A stretch of DNA of 64,000 nucleotides, from contig CM060118.1 of assembly GCA_030522415.1 (NCBI GenBank), forward strand, positions 16,670,151 to 16,734,150. The letters are read 5' to 3'. Positions 31,509 to 43,384 of the stretch are shown piece by piece (the first letter of the stretch is position 1; each line of letters opens with the position of its first letter). The notes below the pieces were generated by a model. That model did no database searches. It saw only the letters and a list, made by a program, of their open reading frames with translations, and was not told the DNA's origin. The DNA comes from Channallabes apus (lineage: Eukaryota > Chordata > Actinopteri > Siluriformes > Clariidae). The position numbers were made by a program, and so were the translations under genes.

Positions 31509-32029
31509 AAACCTCCACTCTGTCATCACATCGTATTCATTCCATAAGTGCGCTATACAATCCCAACAACTGACATGTTTCACATTGTTTCTGAAGCTGG
31601 TGAAGAGTGTTATCAGCTGTTTGTCCATCAACTATGATTGTATACCCGGTTCGTTTCACCGTCACTACAGGTTACATGAAAATATTAGCGAAAGTTTGGT
31701 GATTTAATTTATATATTTGTCTATTATGGCATGTTACTGATAAGTTAACCCATGTCGAAATAAACGCTATTAAAAGAATTTAGTGCAATGTTTAATTTCC
31801 ATAGAAAGTGCCGTCTTTCTTAACGCTGTCATGCAAAAGGAGTCAAAAATCGATTCCTGAGCAACCGGTCAGTTAATTCAGGACCTTTACTGTAGACAGC
31901 GCTTTGTAACATCGGACGTAAGAGACAGCGACTTAAGAAGACTCCTAAGAGACAGTTCAAGAAATACACTTAGAAAAGTTATCACTTAACGTAAGATATA
32001 TCTTAAGAGTCTTCTTAGCGCGCGAATAG
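31509..32029. other. Intergenic, no gene seen
   Basis: No gene recognised. A cluster of CTTAAGA/TCTTAAG-like motifs (31925-32020) includes small palindromes. Confidence 0.4.
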
Positions 32030-32400
32030 TGTGCGTTATCGAGAAACCGGGCCCAACTCTCTTGCCTTCCATGTCATGGTCCCAACATTTCCCTACTTTC
32101 ACTCCTAAACTCTTGCCTTTCCTTTTCTCTCTCTGATTTCGAACATGCCTTCCTCCTCTCCTTTTTCGACCAACAGTAGCCCAATTTCCACCGGCACCCT
32201 GTAGGTCAACAGCACCGGTGGCGGTCGTTGTTAACCCGGGCCGCGACCGATCCTGTATGGAAATTGTATTTCTGATTCGCATCATTGATTTGGCAAATGT
32301 TTTTACGTCGGATGCCCTTCCTGACACAACCCTCTGCATTTATCCAGACTTGGGACTGGCACAAGTGGCACTGGATTGCTCCCCCTCATGGTTGCATTTC
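32030..32400 (-). repeat. RTE-like LINE 5'-region fragment
   Basis: On the minus strand: GAAGGGCATCCGACGTAAAA, then a GACCGCCACCGGTGCTGTTG segment and GGAGAGGAGGAAGGCATGTT. This composition and order resembles the 5' region of fish RTE-like LINEs whose 3' part is present at 28541-29420. The minus frame 31986-32339 is not convincing as a protein. Confidence 0.45.
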
Positions 32401-32639
32401 TGGGACAGTAGAGAGCCTAAAACTGCCAATATGATTATTTATTTATTGAAGTTGACGGAATATTGTTCTGGCCTACTTATCCCCAGACTTTGTCACTGCC
32501 TGTGTGTCAAGGGAGTGTCCTGCCTTGGACCACTTTAGGAAGGTATTAAGAACTGCTTACCATGAACACCCCACAAAAACCGTTGTTTAGGAGATGGTCT
32601 GCCCCAATCATCAAGCCATAGCAATTTTCACCATGTCCA

Positions 32640-32964
32640 TTTCTTCTGCAACACAACATCAACTTCGAAAACTGATTGATCACATGCTACTTATTAAATC
32701 TTACCCCTTGACAAATGTCAGTAAAGTAAGATAATTAATATTATGGATGTCACCTGTCAGTGCTTTTAAAGTTATATGAAATAAAAAAGAACAAAAATTT
32801 AATTGTTAAAAAACCTAAATATCCCCAAAAAACACAATCACAACAATTTTACATTTAGGTGAAAATGTTGAAACATTTTTAATCATTGTAAAAGTAATTA
32901 ATGATGAAATGATGAAAAATAATGAATATTAGTGCTGTTGGTATTTACTGTAATTTGAACAAAG
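32640..32964 (-). other. 3' flank of GPCR copy 2
   Basis: Homologous to 10217-10580 below copy 1 (shared AACTTCGAAAACTGA-like and TGGATGTCACCTGTCAG blocks). No coding sequence. Confidence 0.6.
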
Positions 32965-33804
32965 TCATAATCCTGAGATGAAAGGAAGTTTTCCAACCCT
33001 GTGAAGATACAGAAATGGATCCACAAACTCACCCAATATCATAAAGTATGAGAATGCTAACATACATATTGATTTCTGTGTATCTGATAGATAATCATAG
33101 ACAAATATTGACATCATCATTGGACAATAAGTAAAAAACGTGCAAATCAGAATAATCACAATCACCCAGAAAGCCTTCTTTTTCATGCGGTTGGATTCTG
33201 CATCTTTTTTACTTAGTTTCTCACCTGGTCTAGGTTTCCTCAAAGCCTTAAGGACTTCTATAGAGCAGAGAATTTTAATAGAAATTGCAAGTACATATTC
33301 TGGTAGCAGAACATAATACAATATACTTCTCAGTAGTAAAAATTTACAAAACACACTGAATCCTACAACTATTATCCAGGCAACAAGTGAAAGTGCAGTG
33401 CGGTATCTTAGTGGTTTGTATTTTAGGAAGATAACAGGATAGATCACTGCCACATATCGTTCAACACAGACACAGCACTGGAAAACAGGGTGGCTGATAC
33501 CATGCATCATGGACAAAAACTTCATAAAACAATAAAAAAGGCTGTAAATCTCAGTTTTATAAACTATAGTATTCAATACAGCTACAAATGTACTAGAGCA
33601 TACACAAATATCACATACACAAAGATTAAGAAAAAAAATTTCTGATGCCACTTTATTTCTTACACTTGTTACAAACAGCCACAAAACATATACATTGAGA
33701 GGTAGACACGCACCCAGCACAATTATGCTGAAAATTATGCCTGCACAAAGCATAGGAACAGATGTATTAAAATCAGCATGAAGGAAAGATGAAGAGTTCT
33801 CCAT
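32965..33804 (-). CDS. Rhodopsin-like GPCR, copy 2
   Basis: An intact 279-residue receptor, the least altered of the three. Landmarks are N37 region of TM1 (LPLNVYVLW), D65 in TM2 (LNLCVCD), ERY (115-117), W in TM4 (LVAWII), TYCP in TM6 and DPFLY in TM7, followed by the short tail LHRVGKLPFISGL. Asn3 and Asn13 are in NxS/T sequons before TM1. The third loop carries the basic/acidic signature RKPRPGEKLSKKDAESNRMK, shared with copies 1 and 3. As in copy 1, there is no cysteine at the usual TM3 start. The start is fixed by the conserved acceptor TCCTCCTCAG 17 bases upstream. It should sit in the plasma membrane; ligand unknown. Confidence 0.88.
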   Translation of the reverse strand: MENSSSFLHADFNTSVPMLCAGIIFSIIVLGACLPLNVYVLWLFVTSVRNKVASEIFFLNLCVCDICVCSSTFVAVLNTIVYKTEIYSLFYCFMKFLSMMHGISHPVFQCCVCVERYVAVIYPVIFLKYKPLRYRTALSLVAWIIVVGFSVFCKFLLLRSILYYVLLPEYVLAISIKILCSIEVLKALRKPRPGEKLSKKDAESNRMKKKAFWVIVIILICTFFTYCPMMMSIFVYDYLSDTQKSICMLAFSYFMILGEFVDPFLYLHRVGKLPFISGL

Positions 33805-34424
33805 GGTTTATGTCCAATTTGCTGAGGAGGACAAAATGCAAGGCATACTGTATGAAACGTTTAGATTAAAAGACAAATGCTAGAGGTTTTTTTTTATTGT
33901 AACACCTTGTCCATGTACTAACTAATATATATTTTTAAATATATATTCTAACTTGTTTGTGTTTCAGATCACTTTACAAATAATCCTACTTTTAGAAAGT
34001 TCGAATTCTTAAAAAAAAGAGAGAATTTTGTTTAAATAGTTTTTTTTTTTTTTTTTACAAATATTGTAATGTATAGTTTAATAATGGATCATCCCTGTTT
34101 TATGCTTGTTTGTTGGAATTTGTAAAGTAAGAGCTTGTAAATTAACATATAAATAAATTATTTATTGCTTTGTATTTTTATTTATCATTATTTATGGCTT
34201 TATATTTTTGTATATAAAATAGATTTTCATAAAAAGGAATCCCAGGAAAAAGAATAAAAAATTTCCAATTAGATTACAAATGTAATTGATAGGAATCTCT
34301 TTATTATATGTTAATCATATAATTAATTATCATGTAATTAACAATTAACTATAAATACCCTAATGCACAATGACTTTTTTGTTCGATAATGCTGATTCAA
34401 GTAACCCAAATACAAAATATATAC

Positions 34425-34502
34425 CTTTCTTGAAGTGTAGATCCTTCTGTCATGAACTCAGCAAAGCATATTTTAATGTCTTCATGTAAATGGACGATAT
34501 CT
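34425..34502 (-). other. Non-coding 5' exon 2 of GPCR copy 2 (predicted)
   Basis: A 78-base block between a strong acceptor (CCTTTTTTTTCAG) and donor (AAGAAAG/GTATAT), aligned with 12158-12230 and 62643-62695. It contains CTGAGTTCATGACAGAAGG and has no long open frame. Confidence 0.6.
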
Positions 34503-34626
34503 CTGAAAAAAAAGGAATGATAGAATTCAACACATGGTTTATCTGGCTATAATTTTACATTTCTCGATCTTTTCAATTATGTTGAAAAGTCAGAAACAAA
34601 TAAATTTTTTCATTGATGTATATTAC

Positions 34627-34706
34627 CTGTATCTTTCTATAGTGTACATAAATTTACTGGTGGAGCAAAAGTCTACTTGATTATATTACTGAAATGCTTT
34701 ATATCC
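34627..34706 (-). promoter_or_regulatory. Promoter and exon 1 of GPCR copy 2 (predicted)
   Basis: Minus strand: TATA box GGATATAAAGC (34697-34707), TTCAGTAATATAATCAAGTA, short exon 1, and donor ACAG/GTAAT at 34626-34627. It matches the regions of copies 1 and 3 base for base over much of its length. Confidence 0.6.
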
Positions 34707-35074
34707 TGTCATATTATGATGGAGGTGGGCATGATTCAAATGTGGTGACTTACTGTAAACAAAACAAAATATTTGAAGGGTCAAAGAGGTAACAATGGAA
34801 AAAAGTCAAATGAACATGGAAAAACATATGAAGAATTTGCAAGCCAAATGAGATCCATTTTTTGCAGTATTGAGAAAAATGCGACTTTTTTATTGTGTAG
34901 CCTACTGAACCAAACTGAGAGACCATTTAAAGGCTGAGGAAACCTTTGCATGTGTTTTGAGTTAACTGGCTGATTAGAGTGTGACAAAATGAGTTTCCAA
35001 TATTGAACTTTTTCACAATATTCAAATTTTCTTAGATATTGAAGTTTGGGTTTTCATTACATAGTTTATGTTTA

Positions 35075-37060
35075 GTTTATTTATTTATATAGCACATTTA
35101 AAAAACAACCATGGTTGACCAAAGTGCTTCACAATCGCTAAAAAGATGATCACACACAATCAATCAATACATTAAAAGTTGTCAAAAAGTCTCAAAAACT
35201 CAATTCAAGAAATAAAAGCCAAAGAATATAAGTGTGACTTAAGTGATGACATAAAAATTTCAACACTCTGAGCAGACTTTATGTGAGCAGGTAAATCGTT
35301 CCACAACTTCGGTTCCACCACTGAAAATGCTCGCTCACCGTTATATTTTAATCTGACTCTCGGAACATCCAGGAGCAACTGATTAGACAACCTCAGTTCT
35401 CTAACAGGAGTGCGAATATGTAAAAGCTCTGATAAATATACAGGCGCCAACCCATTTAAAATCTTAAAAACAAACAATAAAATTTTAAACTCAATCCTGA
35501 AACGGACAGGAAGCCAGTGTAATGAAGCTAAGACCGGGGTAATGTGCTCACGCTTTCTAGTCCCAGTTAAGAGCCGAGCTGCTGCATTCTGAACCAACTG
35601 CAAACGCTGGAGAGATGACTGATCCAATCCAACATATAAAGAGTTATAATAGTCCAGTCTTGACGTTATACTGTAAAAGCATGAATTACACTTTCAAACT
35701 CCTTACACGGAAGGTAGGCCTTGACTTTCGCCAACAGTCTCAGTTGAAAAAAACTGGCTTTTATCACAGAGCTAATCTGTTTATCAAATTTAAAAGCACC
35801 ATCAAAAATCACACCGAGATTCCTGGTAAATGGACGAATATACGTTCCTAAATCATCAAGTGCATCTACACAAGCACCCAGATCACCAGGACGACCAAAC
35901 ATAACAATCTCAGTCTTATTTTCGTTAAGACAAAGAAAGTTCTGATCCAACCATATTTTTAAATCTCTCAGGCAATTATGTAGTGACCAGAGGTGTCAAG
36001 TAACGAAGTACAAATACTTCGTTACCTTACTTAAGTAGAAATTTTGGGTATCTATACTTTACTGGAGTAATTATTTTTCAGCCGACTTTTTACTTCTACT
36101 CCTTACATTTTTAAGCAATTATCTGTACATTTTAAAAATAGCCTCGTTACTCAATTTTTATGATCAGAACGCGCAACCCCCCCGGTCACATGATAAGAAC
36201 GCTGCCTGTTAAATATGACTGGAACCATTTAAGGGCTATGCCCATAATACCAACACTCTGTTCAAGTCTAGATAAATGAATCGAGTGGCTGACCGTATCA
36301 AAGGCCGCAGTCAAATCCAAAAGGACCAAAACAGCAGAATTACCAGAGTCAACAGCTAAAAGAAGATCATTAGTGATTCTTAGAAGAGCAGTTTCTGTAC
36401 TATGTCGAAGCTTAAAACCAGACTGAAATACTTAAAAAATACAATGTACATCTAAAAATTATTGAAGTTGATTAAAAACAACTATCTCCAAAATTTTCGA
36501 TAAAAAGGGGAGTTTAGATATAGGTCTAAAATTAGACAAAACTGAAGAATCTAAATTTTTCTTTTTTAAAAGCGCTTGCACAGTGGCATGCTTAAAAACA
36601 GCTGGTACACATCCTTAGCTGAGAGATGTGTTAACCAAAGATACAATGCTTGGCCCAACAGTATCAAAAACATCCTTAAGTAAGCTTGCAGGAATACTGT
36701 ACCATCACAGGGGCAATTTGTAGGACGTAGTTGTTTCACTATGTCAGAAATATAAGAAAAAGTAACAGTTTCAAACTGCTGGAAGACAGCTTGACAAAAA
36801 GACAAAATAGGAGGATCAGTAATAACCATGATGGGTGGAAAACTAAGACCAGCAATCTTATCCACAAAAAATTTCAGAAAGTTTTCACACAGTGTTACAG
36901 ATGGGGCAATACAATCTGACTCACGTGGATTAACAAGAGAATTAAAAACATTAAAAAGAACTTGTGGCTACGTTGGAAAAAAATTTAGTTTTAGCAGATT
37001 TTACAGTTCTCTGATATTTACATAGCGCATCCTGCAATAATTTCCCAGACATAATCATCA
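35075..37060 (-). mobile_element. L2-like LINE with an internal insertion
   Basis: Minus-strand pieces follow the L2 order. DKIAGLSFPPIM and TFSYISDIVKQL lie before the RT (36566-36865). RT blocks across several frames follow (36560-36210: RPISKLPFLSKIL, SGFKLRHSTETALL, LDLTAAFDTV). Then come NENKTEIVMFG (35666-35950) and the C-terminus LQRLQLVQNAAARLL…NDLPAHIKSAQ (35205-35627). The 3' end has TATATAAATAAATAAAC. The YADD segment is missing where the 35988-36205 insertion and a deletion lie. Several stops show it is dead. Confidence 0.85.
35988..36205. mobile_element. hAT-like MITE end inserted in the L2 copy
   Basis: CAGAGGTGTCAAGTAACGAA, then TACTTCGTTACCTTACTTAA and a TACTTCTACTCC segment, form a common fish repeat with CAGAGG ends like the element at 29647. 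The other terminus is not clear, and L2 sequence resumes near 36206. Confidence 0.55.
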
Positions 37061-37690
37061 AAATTAGAAGAACAACACTTGTAACATATTAGTCTGTGTG
37101 TAATGCATCTTTATGAGTTTCACTTTTTGAATAGAATTACTGAAATAAATCAACATTTCAATGATATTCTCTTTATTGAGATGCACTTGTAGATATGAAT
37201 TTTGGGTTCTAGCTCCACCTCCCACAGTCTTATCACACTGAATATATCACTTTGCAGTTGTGTTTCACTATGGGAAACATGGGTCCTGGGGTTATTGCAG
37301 CACCCTCTGCTGGTGGGAGGGTTGCTCTTTCCAGGCTGAGGCATCTGAAGACATGGCTACGCCATGACAACCATGACACAAAAATTCCTTACACATCTTG
37401 CACGTGTGTTCATAGTGATATTTTGGACAAACTGGAAATTCATGCCTTAATGAGGATGCTCATCTGTGCAAATCTGGAGATCTAATATTTGGAGATCTGT
37501 AATGCATTCTATAATTTTTAATGGTTTATGAGTAAAAACTAGAAATCATTTTGAAACATAAATAATTCTGAGTTATTGCGTGTCACCTCTTGGAATAGTT
37601 CTCTCTGAGTGATTGTCATTCTTTTGATTGACTGTCTACCTAGATCACCTGACTTCTCCCAGGCCCCTCATAGCATAATCTGACTCATCT
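37061..37690. other. Intergenic, no gene seen
   Basis: No gene. A short GCACCCTCTGCTGGTGGGAG motif (37301-37320) is GC-richer than its surroundings. Nothing else recognised. Confidence 0.45.
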
Positions 37691-37734
37691 TTTATGAGAT
37701 TTAGTTTTACTTGCATACTGAAGATCAGCAACAA

Positions 37735-39225
37735 GTACAGGTATGCGATTGTGGTGAGACGGAGTTTTGCACTTCCTTCTACATTTCAGGTTATGCACTT
37801 GAGATTGATTATTGGGTGTAGTGGGGAGAGTATAAAAAGGTGCAGCAAGAACAGCCAGGTGTGGCGCTAATTCACCCCTAGGTTGCGCTTCCGGAAGTGT
37901 GTCGTCTTGTCCCGGTGTGCGTGAGGTATGTTTGGCATGCTGGACTTTCGGTTATTTGTAAATGTGATTATCTAGCTAATAGTGATTTTCTTTTGGGAAG
38001 TCGGCGATTTCTTAGATCTTCATTGCGCCCGAGGCAGTGGAGAAGCAGCTTGTTGCCATTCATGTATATTTACCCTTTCTCAAAGAGCCGCACCGTTTGT
38101 GCGCGTGCATGGCGAGAGATGAATGCTGTCATATAATTGGTATGCCGATTATTCGTTTCTTCCTATAGTAGGCTTAAGGCTCCTTCGGCATATGATGTGA
38201 TCTGTATGTCTGTCCCATTTTTGATTTGTTGAAGGATTGGCTGCCAGATGGATGTGGTCTGCATCGCGCGGTAGGTCAGAGTTATTTTCTTGGCGCCCGC
38301 CATACAGGTATGTGCCGTATTTTGTTTACTTTAATGTTCTTCTGAATTCTAGGTAAACTGATCGGCTGGTGAGGGTGCTTTTCTTCACTGTGCAGTGCTT
38401 ACAGCTTGATGGGCAGCTTCAGCACTGCTGTTTTGCTCCGGTGGATTGTTTTAACAGACTGTTTTGTTCCAGCCTAGAGTTTTATTGTTTTTGTTTTTGT
38501 GACTGTTTTATTTTGTTGCTTTGTTTCCGTCTAGCATGTTATTGTTTTGCTGGTGACGGTTATTTCTTTTGCTGTTTTTGCTTGCTGCTTTGCCTTCCTG
38601 CAGTTCATTGCTTTGCTGGTGCTGCTGCTTTGGGGGCGGGGCTTCTTTTATCTTTTGCTCTGTGTATGCTGCTGTGCATGTGCTAGGTGTATGTGGCCAG
38701 TGTTTTGATAATCGTCCTGGCTGATTAGTTATTTGTCCTCCTAGTTTGGAGGGTGTGCTGCAGCTACATTTTTGTTTTCTTTTATATATTACTTTTTGTT
38801 TTATTTCTTTTTTTTTTTTTTTTGTAATTAATCAGTGTATTTATTTGTATTTCCTTTTTTTTTCTTTAGGAGCTGGGAATCTACAGAGGGCAGGCTAGCA
38901 GCTTATAGAGTGATGCGCTTATGTTTACACAGTGTGGAGTGGTATTAACTTTTTCCTAGTGAGTGGTTTGGTCCATGTGTGATCATGTAGGACTGGGCAA
39001 GAGTGAAGCCCTATCTCTAGCCTGTCCTTCTTTGGTTAATTTCCCAGCTCTGCTTTCTTTTTGTTGTGTGTTCTCTTGGTCTGGGATGTTTTTGATTTTA
39101 AATGATATTGATGTTGGTAATTTTTAATATATTTGTATGAATAAAGATTTGTATATTTTTGTATCCATGTCCCTGTGTCAATGAGAGATTTGAACCTGTG
39201 TCCTACATTTTTCCCGGGTAACCAA
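37735..39225 (+). repeat. LTR-like sequence with downstream PBS-like motif
   Basis: A TATA box (GTATAAAAAGG, 37829-37839) lies near the start and AATAAAGATTTG near the end (39140). The 3' end is followed by CCTGGGTGGCGTAATCGGTAA, which resembles the post-LTR sequence of fish Gypsy elements. The middle (38440-38690) is T/G-rich with GCTTTGTT- and TTTTGCTG-type motifs and yields a Cys/Phe-rich frame that I consider spurious. Exact LTR edges are not defined and no gag or pol follows. Confidence 0.4.
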
Positions 39226-39329
39226 TCCTGGGTGGCGTAATCGGTAATTCAGTTAAGGGGAATTTGGGTTCCCAATATACAGTAGAGAAGGTTGCACCGC
39301 ACCACGCCGCCACACATTGTTAGAAGCCC

Positions 39330-39790
39330 ATTTGTATATTACAGTTTTGGTTTATAACTATGGAGCGATATCGCGGACAATATTCAAATGCAATTGCAAA
39401 TTGCATTTGCAATTGTGTTTCCCATATGTGGACGCACAAAGTGTGCCATAATTCAAATGCAATTGCAAACTTTGCATTACCGTTTGCTGTTTCGCCTTTG
39501 CGAGCGCACACTAACTGCCAAATTTCAAATGAAAAAGCAAAGTCCATTTGCATTTGTATTTCCCAGGTCTTACACGTCATGAACCTGTCATATTTAAATA
39601 GCAAAATCAATCACCACGTTTGCTTTTTCACTTTCTCTGCGCCGCGCGTGAAGCCGGCCAAAATTCAAACGCAATCGCTAATCCATTTGCAATTGCATTT
39701 CCAACATGATACACAGAAACCTGTCAATCAGCGTCAGGGGCGGGTCTATACTGTGGGGCGGGATTGTATGGTGACTGACGTCACTCGCAG
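39330..39790. repeat. Element built of CAATTGCAAA-type repeats
   Basis: Variants of ATTCAAATGCAATTGCAAA occur near 39383, 39449, 39521 and 39663, often next to the inverse TTTGCAATTG, and ATTTCCCA motifs follow at similar spacing. The 3' part is GC-rich (39710-39800). It is probably a transposon with sub-repeats; no protein is credible. Confidence 0.5.
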
Positions 39791-39917
39791 TCGCCGACCA
39801 AGAGGGGGATATTTGAGCAATGGAGGTGAACCGAGATTATCTCATTTGTTTATCAAGAAATAAACACACAAAAATGACAAATCGCATATTTTCTTGCTCT
39901 GGAGTGGACAGAGAAGT

Positions 39918-40300
39918 TTTCATTCATTCATTTTCTATATCGCTTAATCCTGTGGTCAGGGGGACCTGGAGCCTATCCCAGGAGACTTTGGGCACTAGGC
40001 GGGGTACACCCTGGACAGGGTGCCAATCCATCGCAGGGCACACACACACAAACACACACTCACACACCCAATCACACACTACGGGCAATTTAGGAACGCC
40101 AATTAGCCTAACCTGCATATCTTTGGACTGTGGGAGGAAACCGGAGTACCCGGAGGAAACCCACCAAGCACGGGGAGAACATGCAAACTTCATGCACACA
40201 GAGACGGGAATCGAGCCTGGCCGGGGAATCGAACCCAGACCCTGGAGGTGCAAGGCGACAGTGCTGGAGTCACTAAGGGACCGTCTAAAAAGTGCATGAC
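39918..40300 (-). repeat. tRNA-derived SINE, copy 1
   Basis: On the minus strand this is a SINE with a GGGTCTGGGTTCGATTCC B box near the head, then AACCCCGTGCTTGGTGGG-like and AGGTTAGGCTAATTGGCG segments, an internal CA tract, and a GAATGAATGAA tail. The head is altered beyond 40265 compared with copy 2 (60450-60838). The plus-strand frame 39820-40299 is a passenger. Confidence 0.75.
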
Positions 40301-40325
40301 CAAGACCCAACCGTTTATTTACCGT

Positions 40326-40590
40326 AAGGCAGTGGTGGCTCAATCGGTTAAGGCTGTGGGTTACTGGGTTACTGATCGGAAGGTCGGGGGTTCGAACCCC
40401 AGCATCGGCAAGTTGCCACTGTTGAGCCCTTGAGCAAGGCCCTTAACCCTATCTGCTCCAGGGGCGCTGTAAGCTGGCTGACCCTGCGCTCTGACCCCAG
40501 TTTCCTAATTGGGATATGCGAAGAAGAAATTTCGCTGTACTGTAAAAAGTACATGTGACAATAATTGAATATTCTTCTTCTTCTTCTTCT
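40326..40590 (+). repeat. tRNA-derived SINE, Mermaid/V-SINE-like
   Basis: A-box-like TGGCTCAATCGGTTAAGG and a perfect B box (GGTTCGAACCCC) head the repeat. GTTGCCACTGTTGAGCCCTT, CTGACCCTGCGCTCTGACCC and GATATGCGAAGAAGAAATTT follow, then ATGTGACAATAAT and a (CTT)n tail. It stands head to head with the minus-strand SINE just upstream. Confidence 0.8.
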
Positions 40591-40599
40591 ATTTACAGA

Positions 40600-41185
40600 A
40601 GAATACACAAGATTACAGAGAAATACCTCACAGGACATCAAACATATTACACTGTTAGGCTACATTATGGATTATTTGTTTATTTATTTGTTTGTTTAAC
40701 TGATTAATAAATATTTCAATGTACATTTTAAAATAAATGATTACACAGACAATTCTTGTGGCAATAAAACAGATAATTTGTTAAATGAGAGTTGGGGTGT
40801 TTTTTATTATTAAAATAATAATAATTATTATTGTAATTGTAAAGATATGTATGAAAATGACTGCACTTTGGTACAGTCTATTATTAGTTGCAAAAAATGA
40901 CAAATCAACAGAATTCAATAACTTTTTTGCTATAGAAACTTAGCATTTAGAAAATGTAAAACCAACTGTACTACAATGCACTCTATCCTTGCTAATAACT
41001 ACAACCCTTCCATTTGCAATATTCAGTTTGATATTAATTCAGTTCATTTTTTATTAAAATTTTTTTTTAATAAATTAAATAAAACTTGGAAACGCAGCGT
41101 TTCTGAAAGATTTAGCTCCAGCAGGCTGTAACAGGAGAAGATCTAAAAATATTTTTATTTGTAAAAACTTCTCTGTTTTGACAAC
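40600..41185. other. Intergenic, AT-rich
   Basis: No gene or recognised repeat. Short (TTTG)n and (AAT)n runs. Confidence 0.5.
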
Positions 41186-41189
41186 TCAA

Positions 41190-42520
41190 ACAGGGGGAAA
41201 AAATATGGAAAATTATATGGAATCACCAAATAAAAACACTACTTTGTTGCACCATCTCTGGCTTTTATAAGAGCTTGAATTCTCTGAGGCATGGATTTAA
41301 CTAATGTCAAACAGTATACTTCATCAGTCTGTCTCCAGCTTTGTCTTATTGCAGTTGCCAGATCAGCTTTGCAGGTTGTAGCCTTGTCGTGGACCATTTT
41401 CTTTTAATTCCACCACACATTTTCAATTGGTTTAAGGTCAGGGACTATTTGCAGGCCATGCCATTGACATTATATGTCTTTCCTGTAGGAATGTTTTCAC
41501 AGATTTTGCCCTATGGCACGATGCATTATCATCCTGAAAAATGATGCTACCGTCACCAAACATCCTTTCAATTGATGGAATAAGAAAAGTGTCCAAAATC
41601 TCAACATAAACTTGTGCATTTATAGAAGATGTAATGACTGTCATGTCTCCTATACCTTTATCTGACATACAACCCCATATCAATAATGATTGTGGAAATT
41701 TGCATGTTTTCTTCAGGCAGTTGTCTTTATAAATTTCATTGGAACGGCACCAAACAAAAGTTCCAGCATTATAACCCTGCCCAATGCAGATTCGTGATTC
41801 ATCACTGAATCCAACTCTCATCCAGTCATCCGCAGTCCAAGATTGTCTTTCTTTAGCCCACTGAACCCTTGTTTTTTTCTGTTTAGATGTTAATGATGTT
41901 TTTCTTTTACGCGATTTCTTACTGTCCGGTCACCGGTGACTCCACTTTCTGCCCATTTGTTCCTCATTTGTTTTGTTGTGCATTTTCTGTCTTCAAGGCA
42001 TATTGCTTTAAATTTTCTGTCTTGGCACTTTGATGTCTTTCTTGGTCTACCAGTACGCTTCCCTTTTACAACCTTTCCATTTGATTTGTACTTGGTCCAG
42101 GTTTTAGACACAGCTGACTGGGAACAACCAACATCTTTTGCAACATTCCATGAAGATTTACCTTTTTCAAGAAGTTTGATAATCCTCTCCTTTGTTTCAA
42201 CTGACATCTCTTTTGTTGGAGCTATGAGTTATGTCATTCATCTTGGTTCAACACATCCCTGCATGGTGATTCCATATACTTTTCCTCAGATTTGTGTGAT
42301 TCCATATTTTTTTCCTCTGTTTGATTTTTAAAACAGTTGTCATTGACTATAGTTATCGTTCTTTGTTTTAAAAAAAATTTGTTTTATACAGCCAGAAGTT
42401 TGGATTGTTGAGTGAAAATAGTTTTGTGGCATGTATGTGCTTGTTTTTTTTTCTACACAATTAAACATTTGAATGAACATCTTCTGAGAGGGGTGATTCC
42501 ATACTTTTTGCCAGGGGTTG
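41190..42520 (-). mobile_element. Tc1/mariner-type transposon, minus strand
   Basis: The 3'-side end reads GGTGATTCCATACTTTTTGC and CAGGGGTTG at 42520, followed by TA. The other end near 41190 has the inverted but eroded equivalent (ATATGGAATCACC, 41213-41226). The transposase reads on the minus strand between them. Further TGATTCCATA motifs at 42266-42310 suggest internal end repeats. Confidence 0.75.
41405..42207 (-). pseudogene. Tc1/mariner transposase, broken
   Basis: The start at 42207 gives a helix-turn-helix half (MSVETKERIIKLLEKGKSSW, SQSAVSKTW, then the basic GRPRK motif). A frame change near 41890-41870 follows. The catalytic half from 41821 contains RVGFSDES (first Asp), LIWGCMSDKGIG and FQDDNASCH (second Asp), and stops after AWPANSP. 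The third catalytic site (DLKPIEN) is readable only in a shifted frame at 41415-41440. At least two frameshifts inactivate it. Confidence 0.85.
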
Positions 42521-42592
42521 TATTACAGAAAGGCTGACCTCTGTGTCTTAAAATAACAACTAACTGTTGTTGTTATGTAATTACCTAATCCC

Positions 42593-42601
42593 ATATGTGT
42601 T
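42593..42601. repeat. L1 target-site duplication, 3' side
   Basis: ATATGTGTT, followed by the T-run that is the L1 poly(A) tail on the minus strand. It is repeated at 56875-56883. Confidence 0.75.
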
Positions 42602-42852
42602 TTTTGTTTTTTTTCCCAAAAATTTTTTTTATTGAACAATTGAACATACATAAACATATCGAAAGCAACTAATTAAATGTATTATTATTATTAGATGAAA
42701 AGAAAAATGAAAAACTCCCTACCCACCCCGAACATACCCTAAAACACACCCACACACCCACACACACAAGCATCCTTCAGCTCAAACTAATCTGTGTGAA
42801 TTAGATTGGTCGTACATACTGTACATTCCGATGTTTGATCCAATCCAGATAA

Positions 42853-43384
42853 TCATTCAGGCAGTACCTGTAAGCTTTCAAAATAAGCAATAAATGCTTG
42901 CCATTTGTGAAAAAACATATTATTAGAGCCTCTCAGTGTATATTTTATCTTTTCTAGCTTAAGAAAAAATAATAAATCTTTAATCCACTGAGAGATTGAG
43001 GGACAATTAACGGACTTCCTGTGTAAAAGTATTGTACGTCTTGCCAACAAAGATGAGAAGGCTTTATGTGCAGACCTTAATGAAACTGAAACATCTGTAA
43101 TGCCAAATATAGCAGTTAATGGACATGGCTTCAACTGTACCCCAAGTATAGTGGACATGAGATTAAAAAAACCTGTCCAAAAGTTGTGCAGGTTTGGGCA
43201 CAAAAAGAACATATGACTTAAGTTACAGAGAGAAGCGTGGCACTTGTCACATCTATCCTCAACATCAGGAAATATTTCAGCTAGCCTTGATTTGGAATAA
43301 TGGACTCTGTGCAACAACTTAAACTGAATAAGACTGAGACGGGCGCATGAAGAGCTAGAGCGTATTCTGTCTATAGCCTTCCCC
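42853..43384 (-). pseudogene. L1 ORF2 C-terminal part
   Basis: Minus-strand frame 43317-42853 encodes the ORF2 C-terminus with a CDKCHASLCNLSHMFFLCP zinc-knuckle-like motif and ends FESLQVLPE. It joins the next L1 piece across the solo LTR. Confidence 0.85.

Noticed and set aside
38369..38686. 105-codon Cys/Phe-rich frame
   Set aside because: T/G-rich low-complexity sequence in an LTR-like region; no domain or splice context.
39820..40299. 159-codon plus-strand frame
   Set aside because: It lies on a minus-strand SINE, and a similar frame occurs on the second copy at 60562-60849.
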